A DNA stretch of 64,000 nucleotides from UTCHB3 sp002050155 (lineage in GTDB: Bacteria; Bacteroidota; Ignavibacteria; Ignavibacteriales; Ignavibacteriaceae): assembly GCA_030584105.1 (NCBI GenBank), contig CP129491.1:2728001-2792000 (forward strand), read 5' to 3'. Both the position numbers and the translations under genes were made by a program. Positions 1 to 8,007 of the stretch are shown here, piece by piece. Numbering within the stretch: the first letter of the stretch is position 1; each line of letters opens with the position of its first letter. The notes beneath the pieces are model-generated. The model was given only the letters and a program-made list of their open reading frames with translations. It did not search any database and was not told the origin of the DNA.

Positions 1-1
1 G

Positions 2-100
2 AGAGTTTTAGAACCGCCTAAAACGGCGGGCGTTTTTGACTGGGCGGAGCACCTTCTGCCCGGTGAGGAGCTTAAAGAACAACTAAAAAACAGGAGCTAA
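2..100 (+). CDS. C-terminal end of a MuA-like transposase (partial, 5' end outside window)
   Basis: An open frame enters the window and stops at the TAA at 98-100, giving 32 residues rich in charged amino acids (ending KEQLKNRS). It sits one base upstream of the MuB-like ATPase start, with its AGGAG serving as the ribosome-binding site of that gene. In Mu-family elements the gene directly before the ATPase is the DDE transposase, whose short charged C-terminus contacts the ATPase. The identity comes from position only; no catalytic residue is in view. Confidence 0.5.
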   Translation, partial: RVLEPPKTAGVFDWAEHLLPGEELKEQLKNRS

Positions 101-101
101 A

Positions 102-1025
102 ATGAATGTATCAAAACGCGATTGGATAATCGCAAACTACGACCGGCTGAAAGCACAGGGTGTGATAAAAAGCCAGAACACAGCGGCGAAAGCACTGGGG
201 CTTTCAGCAACGGCATTGAGCCAGTATTTTGCGGGTAAGTATATGGGCGACATCGACAGCGTAGAGCGAAGCCTTGAGAAGTATATTAATCTGCTGCTTA
301 CCCGGCAGATAACCAACACCACGCGTAAAGTATGGGTGGACACACAAAACAGCAACACGGTTCTGGCAATCTGCCAGCGGGTGCATGTGCATGTGTCTTT
401 TGGAGTTGTAACGGGCCGGGCAGGTGTTGGCAAAACCGAAGCCCTAAAGCGGTATGCCAAAGAGAACCCTGATGTGATTTATTTAGAAGTGGACACAGCA
501 TTTAGTCCCCGCGAGTTGATGAAAGCCATCTTAAAGACACTTGGCGGAGATTTTAAGGGCTCTATAAATGAGCTTAAAATAGCCGTTATAAACCGTTTGA
601 AGGACTCGGGGCGCATGATAATAGTTGACCAGGCGGAGTATCTTAATGAGCGCGCACTTGACCTTCTTCGCACCGTCCATGACCAGGCGAATGTTGGTAT
701 TTTGTTAGCCGGAATGCACCGCCTCTACCAAAACCTTTATGGTACAAAGGGCGTAAACGAACAAATTCTCACCCGGGTTGGCGCTTATGCTAATCTTGAG
801 GCTTTGCCTGAAGCAGATGTGGATAAGATAGTAACGGCGCACTTCCCTGAACTTGAAGATGAGGATTTACGACAGCTTTTCTATACCAGCTGTAAGGGTA
901 ACACCCGAAGGTTAACTTTATTGATAAAAAATGTGCAACTAAACCAGCAAAGCCGGGTTGGCGTTACAGATTCCTTATTCCTTGACGAGAAGACGATCGC
1001 TTCAGCCAACGCTATATTATTATAG
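102..1025 (+). CDS. MuB-like AAA+ transposition ATPase / target-DNA activator
   Basis: This 307-residue protein has the MuB layout. An N-terminal helix-turn-helix region (about residues 22-50, with NTAAKALGLSATALSQYFAG) is followed by an ATPase with Walker A GRAGVGKT (105-112) and Walker B RMIIVDQAEY (171-180). In Mu this protein binds target DNA, recruits the transposase and gives target immunity. It is close to the usual MuB length (312 aa). An AGGAG lies 5 bases before the ATG, and the upstream frame is the presumed transposase, as in Mu. The family assignment is secure; the target-selection role is inherited from Mu and not shown here. Confidence 0.9.
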   Translation: MNVSKRDWIIANYDRLKAQGVIKSQNTAAKALGLSATALSQYFAGKYMGDIDSVERSLEKYINLLLTRQITNTTRKVWVDTQNSNTVLAICQRVHVHVSFGVVTGRAGVGKTEALKRYAKENPDVIYLEVDTAFSPRELMKAILKTLGGDFKGSINELKIAVINRLKDSGRMIIVDQAEYLNERALDLLRTVHDQANVGILLAGMHRLYQNLYGTKGVNEQILTRVGAYANLEALPEADVDKIVTAHFPELEDEDLRQLFYTSCKGNTRRLTLLIKNVQLNQQSRVGVTDSLFLDEKTIASANAILL

Positions 1026-1032
1026 GTGTGAA

Positions 1033-1788
1033 ATGGATGAAGAGAATATTTTAGTTGAAGCGCAAAGAAAGGTATCAGAAACCGCTCAAAAGCTGCACTC
1101 TTACGCCGTAAATGGGATGTTTATTTCCGCTCTTGCCTTAAAACGAATTTTCGACGAGGAGTTGTACCTTGAGCTTGGGTGTAAAACCCAGAGCGAGTAC
1201 ATAAATAAATACCTTCCGTTTAACCGTATGCAGGCCTACAGATATGTGCGTGTTGCCGATGTGTTTGTTCAGACAATGAACATAGACCTTAACAGCACTT
1301 TCCGGGTATTTCTTTTAACCGGAAAGCCCGAAGATGTAACACCGGTGTTACAAAGTACACGGGAGTACATTACGGAGTTGTGGGATATTGGGATAAAAAA
1401 GCTATACCTGCTTGTATCCAAAATTCCGGCGGAACGCATGAAAATGCTTACCGATACCGGCGTGCTTATCTTAGAAAAAGGCAGTATGACAATACAGGAA
1501 ATGCGATATATGTCGTACGACGCACTTGCAACCCGGATTTTAGAGGGCGAAACAAAGATTGCTTTACCCGATGATGAAGAACCGGGCTTTGACCTTATGC
1601 GCGAAAGCCGCTCTATCTTGACGCAAGCCAGATTTATGCGGGCGAAATTTGAGCAGTTGCTGGCATGCCCAAACTTGCGTGAAGAGCCGGAGAAGATACA
1701 CGCGATCCGGGCGAAGCTAAGTGAATTAGAGAAGGAATTAAAAAGTTTAACATGGAGGATTGAACATGACCCAGAATATAATCGCTGA
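1033..1788 (+). CDS. Phage early-region protein of unknown function (251 aa)
   Basis: The ATG at 1033 is preferred over an upstream TTG at 958 because AGGTG precedes it and the N-terminus MDEENILVEAQ starts a regular helical region. Residues about 20-75 contain LGCKTQSEYINKYLPFNRMQAYRYVRVADVF-like spacing: a short helix, a turn and a helix with YRYVRVA. This is reminiscent of DUF3102-type or HTH segments of phage and plasmid proteins. The C-terminus is a charged coiled coil (EKIHAIRAKLSELEKELKSL). It sits in the early operon 7 bases after the MuB-like gene. DNA binding is a guess; the gene is not recognised with confidence. Confidence 0.75.
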   Translation: MDEENILVEAQRKVSETAQKLHSYAVNGMFISALALKRIFDEELYLELGCKTQSEYINKYLPFNRMQAYRYVRVADVFVQTMNIDLNSTFRVFLLTGKPEDVTPVLQSTREYITELWDIGIKKLYLLVSKIPAERMKMLTDTGVLILEKGSMTIQEMRYMSYDALATRILEGETKIALPDDEEPGFDLMRESRSILTQARFMRAKFEQLLACPNLREEPEKIHAIRAKLSELEKELKSLTWRIEHDPEYNR

Positions 1789-2032
1789 TGCCGAAAAATG
1801 GCGAATAGCAAAATTTGAAGCGCTCGGGAAGGCTTGTATTGAAGCGTTCCATGAGGCTGAGAATGTGTGGCAGGCAGTGGAAGAATACAGGCTAACTATT
1901 AGGCGCGAAATCCTGCGCCGTGAGCAATCGGGACAGGCCACCACCCGGGAAAGGGCGGAGTATGAAGAAGTAAAAGAAATGGCGGAATATTTTGCCAATA
2001 AATTAGCAACCGCAGAAATGAGAGGTGTGTGA
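1766..2032 (+). CDS. Small helical phage protein, unknown (88 aa)
   Basis: GGAGG at 1754-1758 lies 7 bases before the ATG at 1766, which decides the start over a TTG at 1760. The gene overlaps the 3' end of the preceding one by 23 bases. The protein is predicted almost wholly alpha-helical and highly charged (many Glu, Arg and Ala), with no recognisable motif. Tight overlap on both sides shows it belongs to the early operon. Confidence 0.7.
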   Translation: MTQNIIADAEKWRIAKFEALGKACIEAFHEAENVWQAVEEYRLTIRREILRREQSGQATTRERAEYEEVKEMAEYFANKLATAEMRGV

Positions 2033-2202
2033 TGTTTTGGACAATAGTAGCTATGTGCATTGGAGTTATTTTGGGCATTTTTATCTCCTCTGTCTTAAGC
2101 GCTGCAAAGTGGCACGACATAATGATAGAAAACTGTGTTTTACGAAGCAAATTAATACAAATCTATAAACCCAAAACCCCCGAGGACTACAATGAAAATT
2201 AA
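2032..2202 (+). CDS. Small single-span membrane protein (56 aa)
   Basis: The ATG at 2032 overlaps the TGA of the previous gene and the frame runs to TAA at 2200-2202, overlapping the Gam-GemA gene start. Residues 2-24 (WTIVAMCIGVILGIFISSVL and after) form one clear transmembrane helix, followed by a short charged tail ending KTPEDYNEN. AGAGGTG precedes the start. Small proteins of this form (for example DUF3789-type) are common in phage early operons; the function is unknown. Confidence 0.65.
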   Translation: MFWTIVAMCIGVILGIFISSVLSAAKWHDIMIENCVLRSKLIQIYKPKTPEDYNEN

Positions 2203-2821
2203 ACGGCTAACAGGAAGCCAGGCATACAGCTTGGAAAGCGCCCTAACTGACTTAGCGTTTTATACCGCGGAAATCCAAAAGAAAGAAGCGACGCTAAACT
2301 TAAGGATAACATCCTTGCGCGAGAATTTCGAGCAGGATACCGCCGAACATCGCGGGAAAATCGAGAACCTGCAAAAAGAGATAGAAGCCTTTTGCCTTGC
2401 CAACAAGGCAGAGTTCCAGAAGAAAAAGAGTTTAGAGTTCCCCTCCGGTGTGGTGGGTTTCCGCACCGCCACTTCCCGGCTTGGTTTTACTGAGGATGAA
2501 TACAGGGAGCTGTTAAGCCAATACGGCGTGCAAACAGCAAAAGACCTAAGCGCCCGCCAGTTTTCCACCTTAATGAAAGGACTGGAGAAGTTGGGGTGGA
2601 AGCTTAAAGATAACCGTTTACGCGGGAACGACAGCGGAACCGGTAACCATGCAACAACTGCACAACTCAGGATGATCGAAGGGTTATGGATGACAAAAGC
2701 CCGTGTGAAGACCCGGCAGGCACTTTCGGCATTTACAAAACGGATTACAGGAGTTGACAGGATAGAATGGTTAACAGTGTATCAGATACGAAAACTAAAG
2801 AAGGCAATTGAAGCTTTATGA
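2192..2821 (+). CDS. Gam-GemA fusion: host-nuclease inhibitor domain plus gp16/GemA regulator domain
   Basis: Residues about 10-95 match the Mu Gam core: a long antiparallel helical pair (EIQKKEATLNLRITSLRENF, then IENLQKEIEAFCLANKAEF) followed by the beta strand GVVGFRTATSRL. Gam binds DNA ends and protects them from host exonucleases. Residues about 103-209 match the DUF1018/GemA (Mu gp16) family: EYRELL near the start, QFSTLMKGLEKLGWK, TTAQLRMIEGLW, then the family signature TGVDRIEWLTVYQIRKLKKAIEAL-type ending. Mu encodes these as two separate proteins; here they share one uninterrupted frame. AGGACTAC precedes the ATG. The overlap with both neighbours is typical of this operon. Confidence 0.85.
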   Translation: MKIKRLTGSQAYSLESALTDLAFYTAEIQKKEATLNLRITSLRENFEQDTAEHRGKIENLQKEIEAFCLANKAEFQKKKSLEFPSGVVGFRTATSRLGFTEDEYRELLSQYGVQTAKDLSARQFSTLMKGLEKLGWKLKDNRLRGNDSGTGNHATTAQLRMIEGLWMTKARVKTRQALSAFTKRITGVDRIEWLTVYQIRKLKKAIEAL

Positions 2822-3105
2822 AAAATGAACGCTGGTATGAAGAAGTACCTTTGAATGAGTTTGGAGAGGATTTTAAGGAAATCGCTCAGATTGTCGGGAA
2901 AGAGAAAGCTATTGAATTATACGACCGTTTTCGGAAGACCAGCGTTCTTTTTTCCAATGCGCCTTTGTACTCGGCAAAAAAGTGGTGGATCAGAATGAAC
3001 CGTCACAAATACACCCCTTCTCACATAGCACGCGTGCTTGAAGTATCTCAAAGATTTGTGTATGCTACCCTGAAAGAGAAAAAGGGCCCGACTTTATTCG
3101 ATTAA
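2818..3105 (+). CDS. Mor/C-family middle-late transcription activator-like protein
   Basis: The 95-residue product starts in an ATGA overlap with the previous gene. It has a helical dimerisation-like N-terminus (EIAQIVGKEKAIELYDRFR) and a C-terminal helix-turn-helix (PSHIARVLEVSQRFVYATLKE, residues about 67-87). This layout and its place as the last early gene, after GemA, match Mu Mor (gp17), which turns on middle/late transcription. It is shorter than Mor (129 aa). A strong terminator follows, so the early transcript ends here. The family call is likely but rests on layout and HTH, not on a diagnostic motif. Confidence 0.65.
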   Translation: MKNERWYEEVPLNEFGEDFKEIAQIVGKEKAIELYDRFRKTSVLFSNAPLYSAKKWWIRMNRHKYTPSHIARVLEVSQRFVYATLKEKKGPTLFD

Positions 3106-3132
3106 ACTTTTTTTACATTTCAAACCCTGCCG

Positions 3133-3163
3133 GAGGCTGTCTCAAATGAGCAGCCTCTTTTAT
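3133..3163 (+). terminator. Rho-independent terminator of the early operon
   Basis: GAGGCTG (3133-3139) pairs with CAGCCTC (3151-3157). The stem continues inward as CTC/GAG around an AAAT loop with one bulged T, and is followed by TTTTATTT. It ends the + strand early operon just before the convergent head genes. Confidence 0.85.
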
Positions 3164-3844
3164 TTATAATCCACCAATGAAGCGTGCTATTTCGGAAACA
3201 ATTATTCTGTGGTTTTTCTCAGTTAGCGCAATATAGGGTCTTGCAGGGATAATTATTGAATGTGCTCTGAAAGTAAATCCTTTGCCTCCTGAAGTGCCTC
3301 TTCGGAACTGACCTTTTTTGTGAATTAAATCCCCCTTTTTGTTAAATTTGTCCTTTTTCCATCTTTTTCGTATGAAGGTTTCGGACTTCGCAGCTTTATT
3401 GATTACACCACCGAACTGATGGATAGCGGCATATTGAAGATTCGTTCCTATCTCTGCATAGTCCTTGTTGTATGTTGTTATAATCGAGCCTAAAAGACCT
3501 CCTCCGGCTCCTCTTCTTTGGAGTATCTTTATGCGTTTTGTTTTACGGTTTTGCAGGGTAGATTTAGCAAGCGGTTTCCACTTTTCTCCTTCATCTCCGG
3601 CTTGTTCGCGGCGGAAGTTTCTGTGCACTGCATCGTCCATTTCACCGGCAATAAGTTGATGCAGCGATGTAAGATCGCCGGTTTTATCTTTCATGTTCTT
3701 GATGATTTCAATAAATTTATTATCTTGCAACTTAATTACTCGGTTTTGCGATGTGACAGCAAGAAATTTTCGGCGTCGCTTGCCGGGAGTCTCCCGATGT
3801 ATCGGGATGTAAGGCTCTGTATGGAGGGACTGCCGGCCTCCCAT
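3164..3844 (-). CDS. Phage virion morphogenesis protein, Mu gpG-like (tail completion family)
   Basis: The product (226 aa from the first ATG) carries the Phage_tail_S/gpG pattern: helical N-terminus, EKWKPLAKSTLQNRK, LLGSIITTYNKDYAEIGTNLQYAAIHQFGG, and the C-terminal IPARPYIALTEK. These proteins act in head-tail completion in Mu and P2-like phages. It is the last gene of the inverted packaging block. The start is uncertain. Homology seems to begin near residue 36, where only GTA/ATT codons occur, and an ATG exists at 3694. The extra N-terminus encodes a perfect hairpin (3792-3807) and may be inserted sequence. Confidence 0.85.
   Translation of the reverse strand: MGGRQSLHTEPYIPIHRETPGKRRRKFLAVTSQNRVIKLQDNKFIEIIKNMKDKTGDLTSLHQLIAGEMDDAVHRNFRREQAGDEGEKWKPLAKSTLQNRKTKRIKILQRRGAGGGLLGSIITTYNKDYAEIGTNLQYAAIHQFGGVINKAAKSETFIRKRWKKDKFNKKGDLIHKKGQFRRGTSGGKGFTFRAHSIIIPARPYIALTEKNHRIIVSEIARFIGGL
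3792..3807. repeat. Perfect short inverted repeat TCCCGATGTATCGGGA
   Basis: A 7-bp perfect stem with a 2-base centre lies inside the extreme 5' coding end of the gpG-like gene. It is translated as part of a segment (PYIPIHRETPGKRR) unlike the gpG family. It could be a small dispersed palindromic repeat captured by the reading frame. Confidence 0.6.
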
Positions 3845-3856
3845 ATCGCAACTATA

Positions 3857-5107
3857 TTATAATACAATAACACTTTTTCTGCTTGTGTCATACAATTCCT
3901 TTTTATAAAATGTCAGTATCTGGTTGTAAAACCTGCCTTTTTTAGCATAATTAATCGCCAGGATGAACTTCGTATTTGTTTCACTGTTGAATAAAATAAA
4001 CCTGTTATTTTGACTGTCAAATAAAAATGTCTCATTCTGAAGTACCTTCAGTTCCTCCAAAAATTGTTCAACTGTTAACGATACCCGCTTGCCCTGATCC
4101 GGTTTAATCGAGTGAATAATCTCCTTAACGGAAACAGTTAATATTCCGGTTTTAGGATAGACACCGACTGATTCCATTTTCTTTATTTGGGTATCTGACA
4201 GGAAACCGACAGCAAATTGGCTATTATCGATGTAAGGTTTACCGTTGATAATTTTGGGGTTAAGCGCCCTTTCGGTGTACTCTCTTAACATTTCTTTCCA
4301 CTGAGTTGAATTAACCAACATTTTCAGAGCGGTTTCCTTAAGTGCTTCGCCTGCCAAATTTCGATAAGCATCCCAGAAGGCACCCGCTAAGCCAAGATTA
4401 GTGGAGCCACTATTGTACGCCCATTCCTGCTTAACGCTTGCAGAAATTTCATTTTGAGATGGTGGTGAGGCAAGTGAAAGATTTTCCTCATTTAATTGAG
4501 CCTGCGAAAGTGCTCTCACTGTACATCTGCACCCCCAGTCATTCGGGGGAAATATTACATCCCAAACAGGATCATCAAAGCGCCAAACCTTGCCCGAGAG
4601 AGCCATGTGGGAGTCTCTGGTTCTTGAATCTTCAACGGCTATATACTGCCAGAAAGGGCGGTTTTTTGAGTTATCGATGAGTGTTTTATATCTTGCCTGT
4701 GAATACGCAACAGTCCGGTTTGTGTAAAAGATAGTTTTTAGTCTTTTATTCGATCCTAATTGCACTGTTTTATTTGGATCGATATTTGGGTATTTGCTTT
4801 GGTCGAATCCGGGTATATCTGAAGCCTTTACCTCGCCCCACCAGCCGTTCTGAATCAACTCAGGACGAATCTGTCTTTTCCACTCTTCTATAGTTTGACC
4901 TGAACTGATTGCTTTAACCATGCTGTTTTGAATCTGGGCAAGCAGATCTGTTTGAAGCACCTTCGCAACTGTAAAAGAATGGTTGTTGGCAGACTGCCAC
5001 AGTTCATACCAATTGTAAGAGGTTTGGATTCCTTTATCTTTTAAATATTTTACCACCTCTTCAGGTTCAAGGTCAAAACTAAAATTAAAGATATCATCCG
5101 TTAGCAT
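3857..5107 (-). CDS. Mu gpF-like minor head protein with C-terminal nuclease-like (PBECR-type) domain
   Basis: Residues about 40-215 match the phage Mu F / minor head (SPP1 gp7-type) domain, with FYTNRTVAYSQARYKTLID, VEDSRTRDSHMALSGKVW and the closing PPNDWGCRCTVRALS. This domain sits at the portal and works in head assembly and DNA ejection. Residues about 325-416 form a separate small alpha/beta domain (VSLTVEQFLEELKVLQ, then NRFILFNS and FILAINYAKKGRFYNQILTFY). It resembles the phage barnase-EndoU-ColicinE5-RelE-like (PBECR) nuclease domains that often sit on gpF C-termini and could enter the host with the DNA. The gene overlaps the portal gene by 14 bases. The nuclease call is by layout and needs a profile search. 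Confidence 0.85.
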   Translation of the reverse strand: MLTDDIFNFSFDLEPEEVVKYLKDKGIQTSYNWYELWQSANNHSFTVAKVLQTDLLAQIQNSMVKAISSGQTIEEWKRQIRPELIQNGWWGEVKASDIPGFDQSKYPNIDPNKTVQLGSNKRLKTIFYTNRTVAYSQARYKTLIDNSKNRPFWQYIAVEDSRTRDSHMALSGKVWRFDDPVWDVIFPPNDWGCRCTVRALSQAQLNEENLSLASPPSQNEISASVKQEWAYNSGSTNLGLAGAFWDAYRNLAGEALKETALKMLVNSTQWKEMLREYTERALNPKIINGKPYIDNSQFAVGFLSDTQIKKMESVGVYPKTGILTVSVKEIIHSIKPDQGKRVSLTVEQFLEELKVLQNETFLFDSQNNRFILFNSETNTKFILAINYAKKGRFYNQILTFYKKELYDTSRKSVIVL

Positions 5108-6494
5108 CTGCTGAGCCTTTTATTTGCGCTGCCAAACTTTCTTTTGCGAGTGCTTCTCTGATTTTCACAACATCCAACGCAGAATACAACTTGTCGAGAT
5201 TTTCAAGCAATTCATCAAAAGAGGAAAACTCCTGAATTTTCGCGACTGCGGCGTTGATAAGCGTAGCCGACAAATCATTAAGTGGCGCCGGTGGTGTAAA
5301 TGCGCTCCCGGGTGAGCCTTCCGCAAACTCTGCAGATGCACTTTTTACCGGCTCAATTTCAAACTCATCCTCTTGAAGGTTGTATGTCCTGGCAAAGTAA
5401 GCCTTATTAAGCTTTAGCCCCATCTCAGTGAGAATCTTATCACGATCAGCTATTACCTTATCTACCTCGTCCTCAAAAAACATAACAAATTTGGGTAAAT
5501 CATCGGGAATATCTGAGAAATTCAGTTCAACGATATATCTGATAAGGGTGCCAATTGCTTCGCTGACAAATTGCGCATCAGCTTTTGCGATATCTTCAAG
5601 GGTGTTAGCGTGCGATTGGGTTGCGCTATAGCTTCCGGTATCACCGAGCTGCGTTGTCAAAGTTTGCGTCAAAACTGCTTTGGAAATTGCATTTTCAAGG
5701 TGAGAAAGGTACTTTTCATAGTTTTCGGAGTTTGCTGAGGCGTTTGGATTCATTGGCTCAACAGAACCATCTGCCGGGATCACAGCCACACCGTCATCAA
5801 AAAGCAATTCAAGGACATCTCCTAATTTGTCAATGCTTTCTTGTGGGGTACCCGGGGGGAGTTTTCCAATCCATTGGGGCATCCCGTATTTTTCAGTATA
5901 TTTTGCCCAAAACTTCAGCCCTCCTCTTTTTAATGTTACGGGCCAGAAACATCTTTTTAATATTTTTTCACCATAGGGTGATAGTGGATCGGCTGAATTT
6001 TGGATTATAAGAAATTTATAATCAGGCAGTGATTCACCCTCTCCATTAAAATTCTGGGCACCATTTTGAGGAAGATACATCCGCCATGACAGATCAGGTT
6101 TTAATTTAAACCACTCAATTGGTTTTGGCTCAAGTTGCACAGGCACCCAATACCCTTTTTTTTGCCCCCAAATTATCTCAATAATCGCGGTACCCATAAA
6201 CCTGGCGTCCAGAATGTATTTTATTAACTCGTAAATTTTAAGATTCTTTAAACAGTCGTTAACCAGATTATAAACGGCATCCGCTGCCTCCGAACGGTAA
6301 AGCTCCCATTGCATGCTTTGGAGCTTTAACTCCCTCTGCTGCCGTACGCTATAAAGATGTTCGTCAACCATTAGGTCGCGATAGGCTTCTAAACCTTTTC
6401 CCGCTCTCTGCAGAATCTTATCGGGGTCTGGCAAAAGTTTCTGTATTTGTGAGTAAGACATCTGAGCGATATGTTTTTCTAAGTTCTTAGCCAT
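5094..6494 (-). CDS. Portal protein, Mu gp29-like (DUF935)
   Basis: This 466-residue protein matches DUF935 portals in length and motifs: LDARFMGTAIIEIIWGQ, KFLIIQNSADPLSPYGEKILKRCFWPVTLKRGGLKFWAKYTEKYGMPQWIGK, and the helical region VLTQTLTTQLGDTGSYSATQSHANTLEDIAKADA. The portal forms the dodecameric DNA channel at one vertex and docks the terminase. Its start overlaps the terminase end by 8 bases and its end overlaps the gpF-like gene, so the four genes are translationally coupled. The C-terminus has a Pro/Ala-rich stretch. Confidence 0.92.
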   Translation of the reverse strand: MAKNLEKHIAQMSYSQIQKLLPDPDKILQRAGKGLEAYRDLMVDEHLYSVRQQRELKLQSMQWELYRSEAADAVYNLVNDCLKNLKIYELIKYILDARFMGTAIIEIIWGQKKGYWVPVQLEPKPIEWFKLKPDLSWRMYLPQNGAQNFNGEGESLPDYKFLIIQNSADPLSPYGEKILKRCFWPVTLKRGGLKFWAKYTEKYGMPQWIGKLPPGTPQESIDKLGDVLELLFDDGVAVIPADGSVEPMNPNASANSENYEKYLSHLENAISKAVLTQTLTTQLGDTGSYSATQSHANTLEDIAKADAQFVSEAIGTLIRYIVELNFSDIPDDLPKFVMFFEDEVDKVIADRDKILTEMGLKLNKAYFARTYNLQEDEFEIEPVKSASAEFAEGSPGSAFTPPAPLNDLSATLINAAVAKIQEFSSFDELLENLDKLYSALDVVKIREALAKESLAAQIKGSADANG

Positions 6495-7914
6495 TGAAGT
6501 ATCCTTTTAGAAGTTGTTTTGACTCTCTTTTTTTTCCGGTGATCGGGAAAAATGCTGCCGGTGTGGAGCAGGCAGCATGAACCATCAGCCCAAGCGCCCA
6601 AAATCTGTCAGCATGTCCTACCACATTATTACCGGCTGCCTGATCGAATCTTATGTTACCCGCAGCGGTGGTGATTTTTTGTATGCTGTGTAAATCATTT
6701 CTGATGTCATCATTGGCAGGAATTGCTATATGCCGATCCTCAAATTTTCGCAGCAACTGAAATGCTATCTCCTCCTTTGCTCTGCCGGTGAACCAGACCG
6801 GTTCGACTTTAGACCCAAAGGCAAATCGGGCTTCCTCGGCAATCTGGATGCCTATTCCTGTTTCGTCGATACATACTCTTCTGACTTGTGGGAGGTTTAA
6901 CAGGCTAAACAGTAGAGACTTTTGGATGTGAAACGGCGTTCTCTCCATTACCCAGACGCCAAGTGTAATGATAAAGCCTGCAACATCCTGACCAACCCAG
7001 ATAACTGAAAGGTCTTTTTTTCTTCCTATATCCATCCCGATGAAAAGTGAGTCCGATTTATTAGTAAGCTGTGCAATAGTTTCCGGCGTAGCACTCAAAG
7101 AGTGCCCGCAACTCTCATTTTCACAAGCCGCAATGAGGTCATAAGGCAGAAAAGCAGTGGTCTCATCTATCGCTATACAACAATATTCCTGATTCCAGGT
7201 ATGTATATCAGAGCAATTTTTTTCCTCTTGATCAATCCACTCAAGTCTTTCCTTATCAGAAAGACTTCTTCCCAGAATCTTATCAGCAAGCCCTTGACTT
7301 ACGGCAGTTTGGATGGTAGTAGTTTGCTTCCACCATCCGTTCCTTTTGGCGGCGTGCACAAATTCATAGTAAAGGCAGTTTTTGCCATTATGGGTTGATA
7401 AAATGCGTAAAGGAAACCCCCAGGTTGTTGCAGGTTTTGCAGCTGACCATAGTTCCCTTGCATTTTTGTGAAAGGCGAACTCATCTAAAATTACTTTCCC
7501 CCCCTTTGAGCGAAACGCCTTGGGATTTGATGAAAGGGCATTAATGCGCGTTCCGTTGGCAAACTGAATAAAGAACACTTTTATATCCTTTTCTCCATCA
7601 AGCGCTTCTTCCCCCGCGTCTTGTGCCACGACTTGAAATAGTTTTGCCCACATAGCACAATAATAAATATATTCTCTTGCGGCTGATTCATCAGCACTGG
7701 AAAACCAAACGGAGGGCACTTTTTTGGTAATACAATCTTCGACATCTTCATAGGCTTGGACATAAGTTGCCCCAATTCTCCGGGATTTCTCCCAAATTTT
7801 TACTCTGTCTCTGTTTTTTAGCCATTCAACCTGATAAGGGAGAAAATAGGGAGGTTGCTTGTTTCCGCTCTCTGCGGACTGTTTTTTTATCTTGGTCATA
7901 TAGCCTATACCCAT
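6487..7914 (-). CDS. Large terminase subunit, Mu gp28-like
   Basis: The 475-residue protein has a packaging ATPase domain with an atypical Walker A (EKSRRIGATY) and Walker B GGKVILDEFAF. An RNase H-like nuclease follows, with acidic motifs at FIGMDIGRKKDLSVIW, VCIDETGIG and GHADRFWA. It cuts phage DNA and drives it into the head. Two ATGs are possible, 7914 and 7899 (MTKIKKQ); neither has a clear Shine-Dalgarno sequence. It lies downstream of the small terminase across a 93-base gap that holds repeated TTTAAA-type boxes, so it may have its own promoter. Confidence 0.92.
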   Translation of the reverse strand: MGIGYMTKIKKQSAESGNKQPPYFLPYQVEWLKNRDRVKIWEKSRRIGATYVQAYEDVEDCITKKVPSVWFSSADESAAREYIYYCAMWAKLFQVVAQDAGEEALDGEKDIKVFFIQFANGTRINALSSNPKAFRSKGGKVILDEFAFHKNARELWSAAKPATTWGFPLRILSTHNGKNCLYYEFVHAAKRNGWWKQTTTIQTAVSQGLADKILGRSLSDKERLEWIDQEEKNCSDIHTWNQEYCCIAIDETTAFLPYDLIAACENESCGHSLSATPETIAQLTNKSDSLFIGMDIGRKKDLSVIWVGQDVAGFIITLGVWVMERTPFHIQKSLLFSLLNLPQVRRVCIDETGIGIQIAEEARFAFGSKVEPVWFTGRAKEEIAFQLLRKFEDRHIAIPANDDIRNDLHSIQKITTAAGNIRFDQAAGNNVVGHADRFWALGLMVHAACSTPAAFFPITGKKRESKQLLKGYFNG

Positions 7915-8007
7915 TTAAAAACGTTTCACACCCGTTTAAAATCGTTTAACTATTTTAAAGCCATATAATCTTATCATTCTGAAAAGATCGTCGCTTAGAA
8001 TGGATTT
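7915..8007 (-). promoter_or_regulatory. Intergenic segment with repeated GTTTAAA-type boxes upstream of the terminase gene
   Basis: The 93-base gap contains CCATTTAAAAACGTTTCAC, then CCCGTTTAAAATCGTTTAAC, then TATTTTAAAG. Similar words recur near the right end of the prophage (19490-19680) and as a palindrome at 14149-14162. They could be operators or transposase/enhancer sites. No promoter consensus is claimed. Confidence 0.35.

Noticed and set aside
958..1030. TTG at 958 as start of the second early gene
   Set aside because: It lies inside the ATPase gene without a ribosome-binding site; the ATG at 1033 has one.
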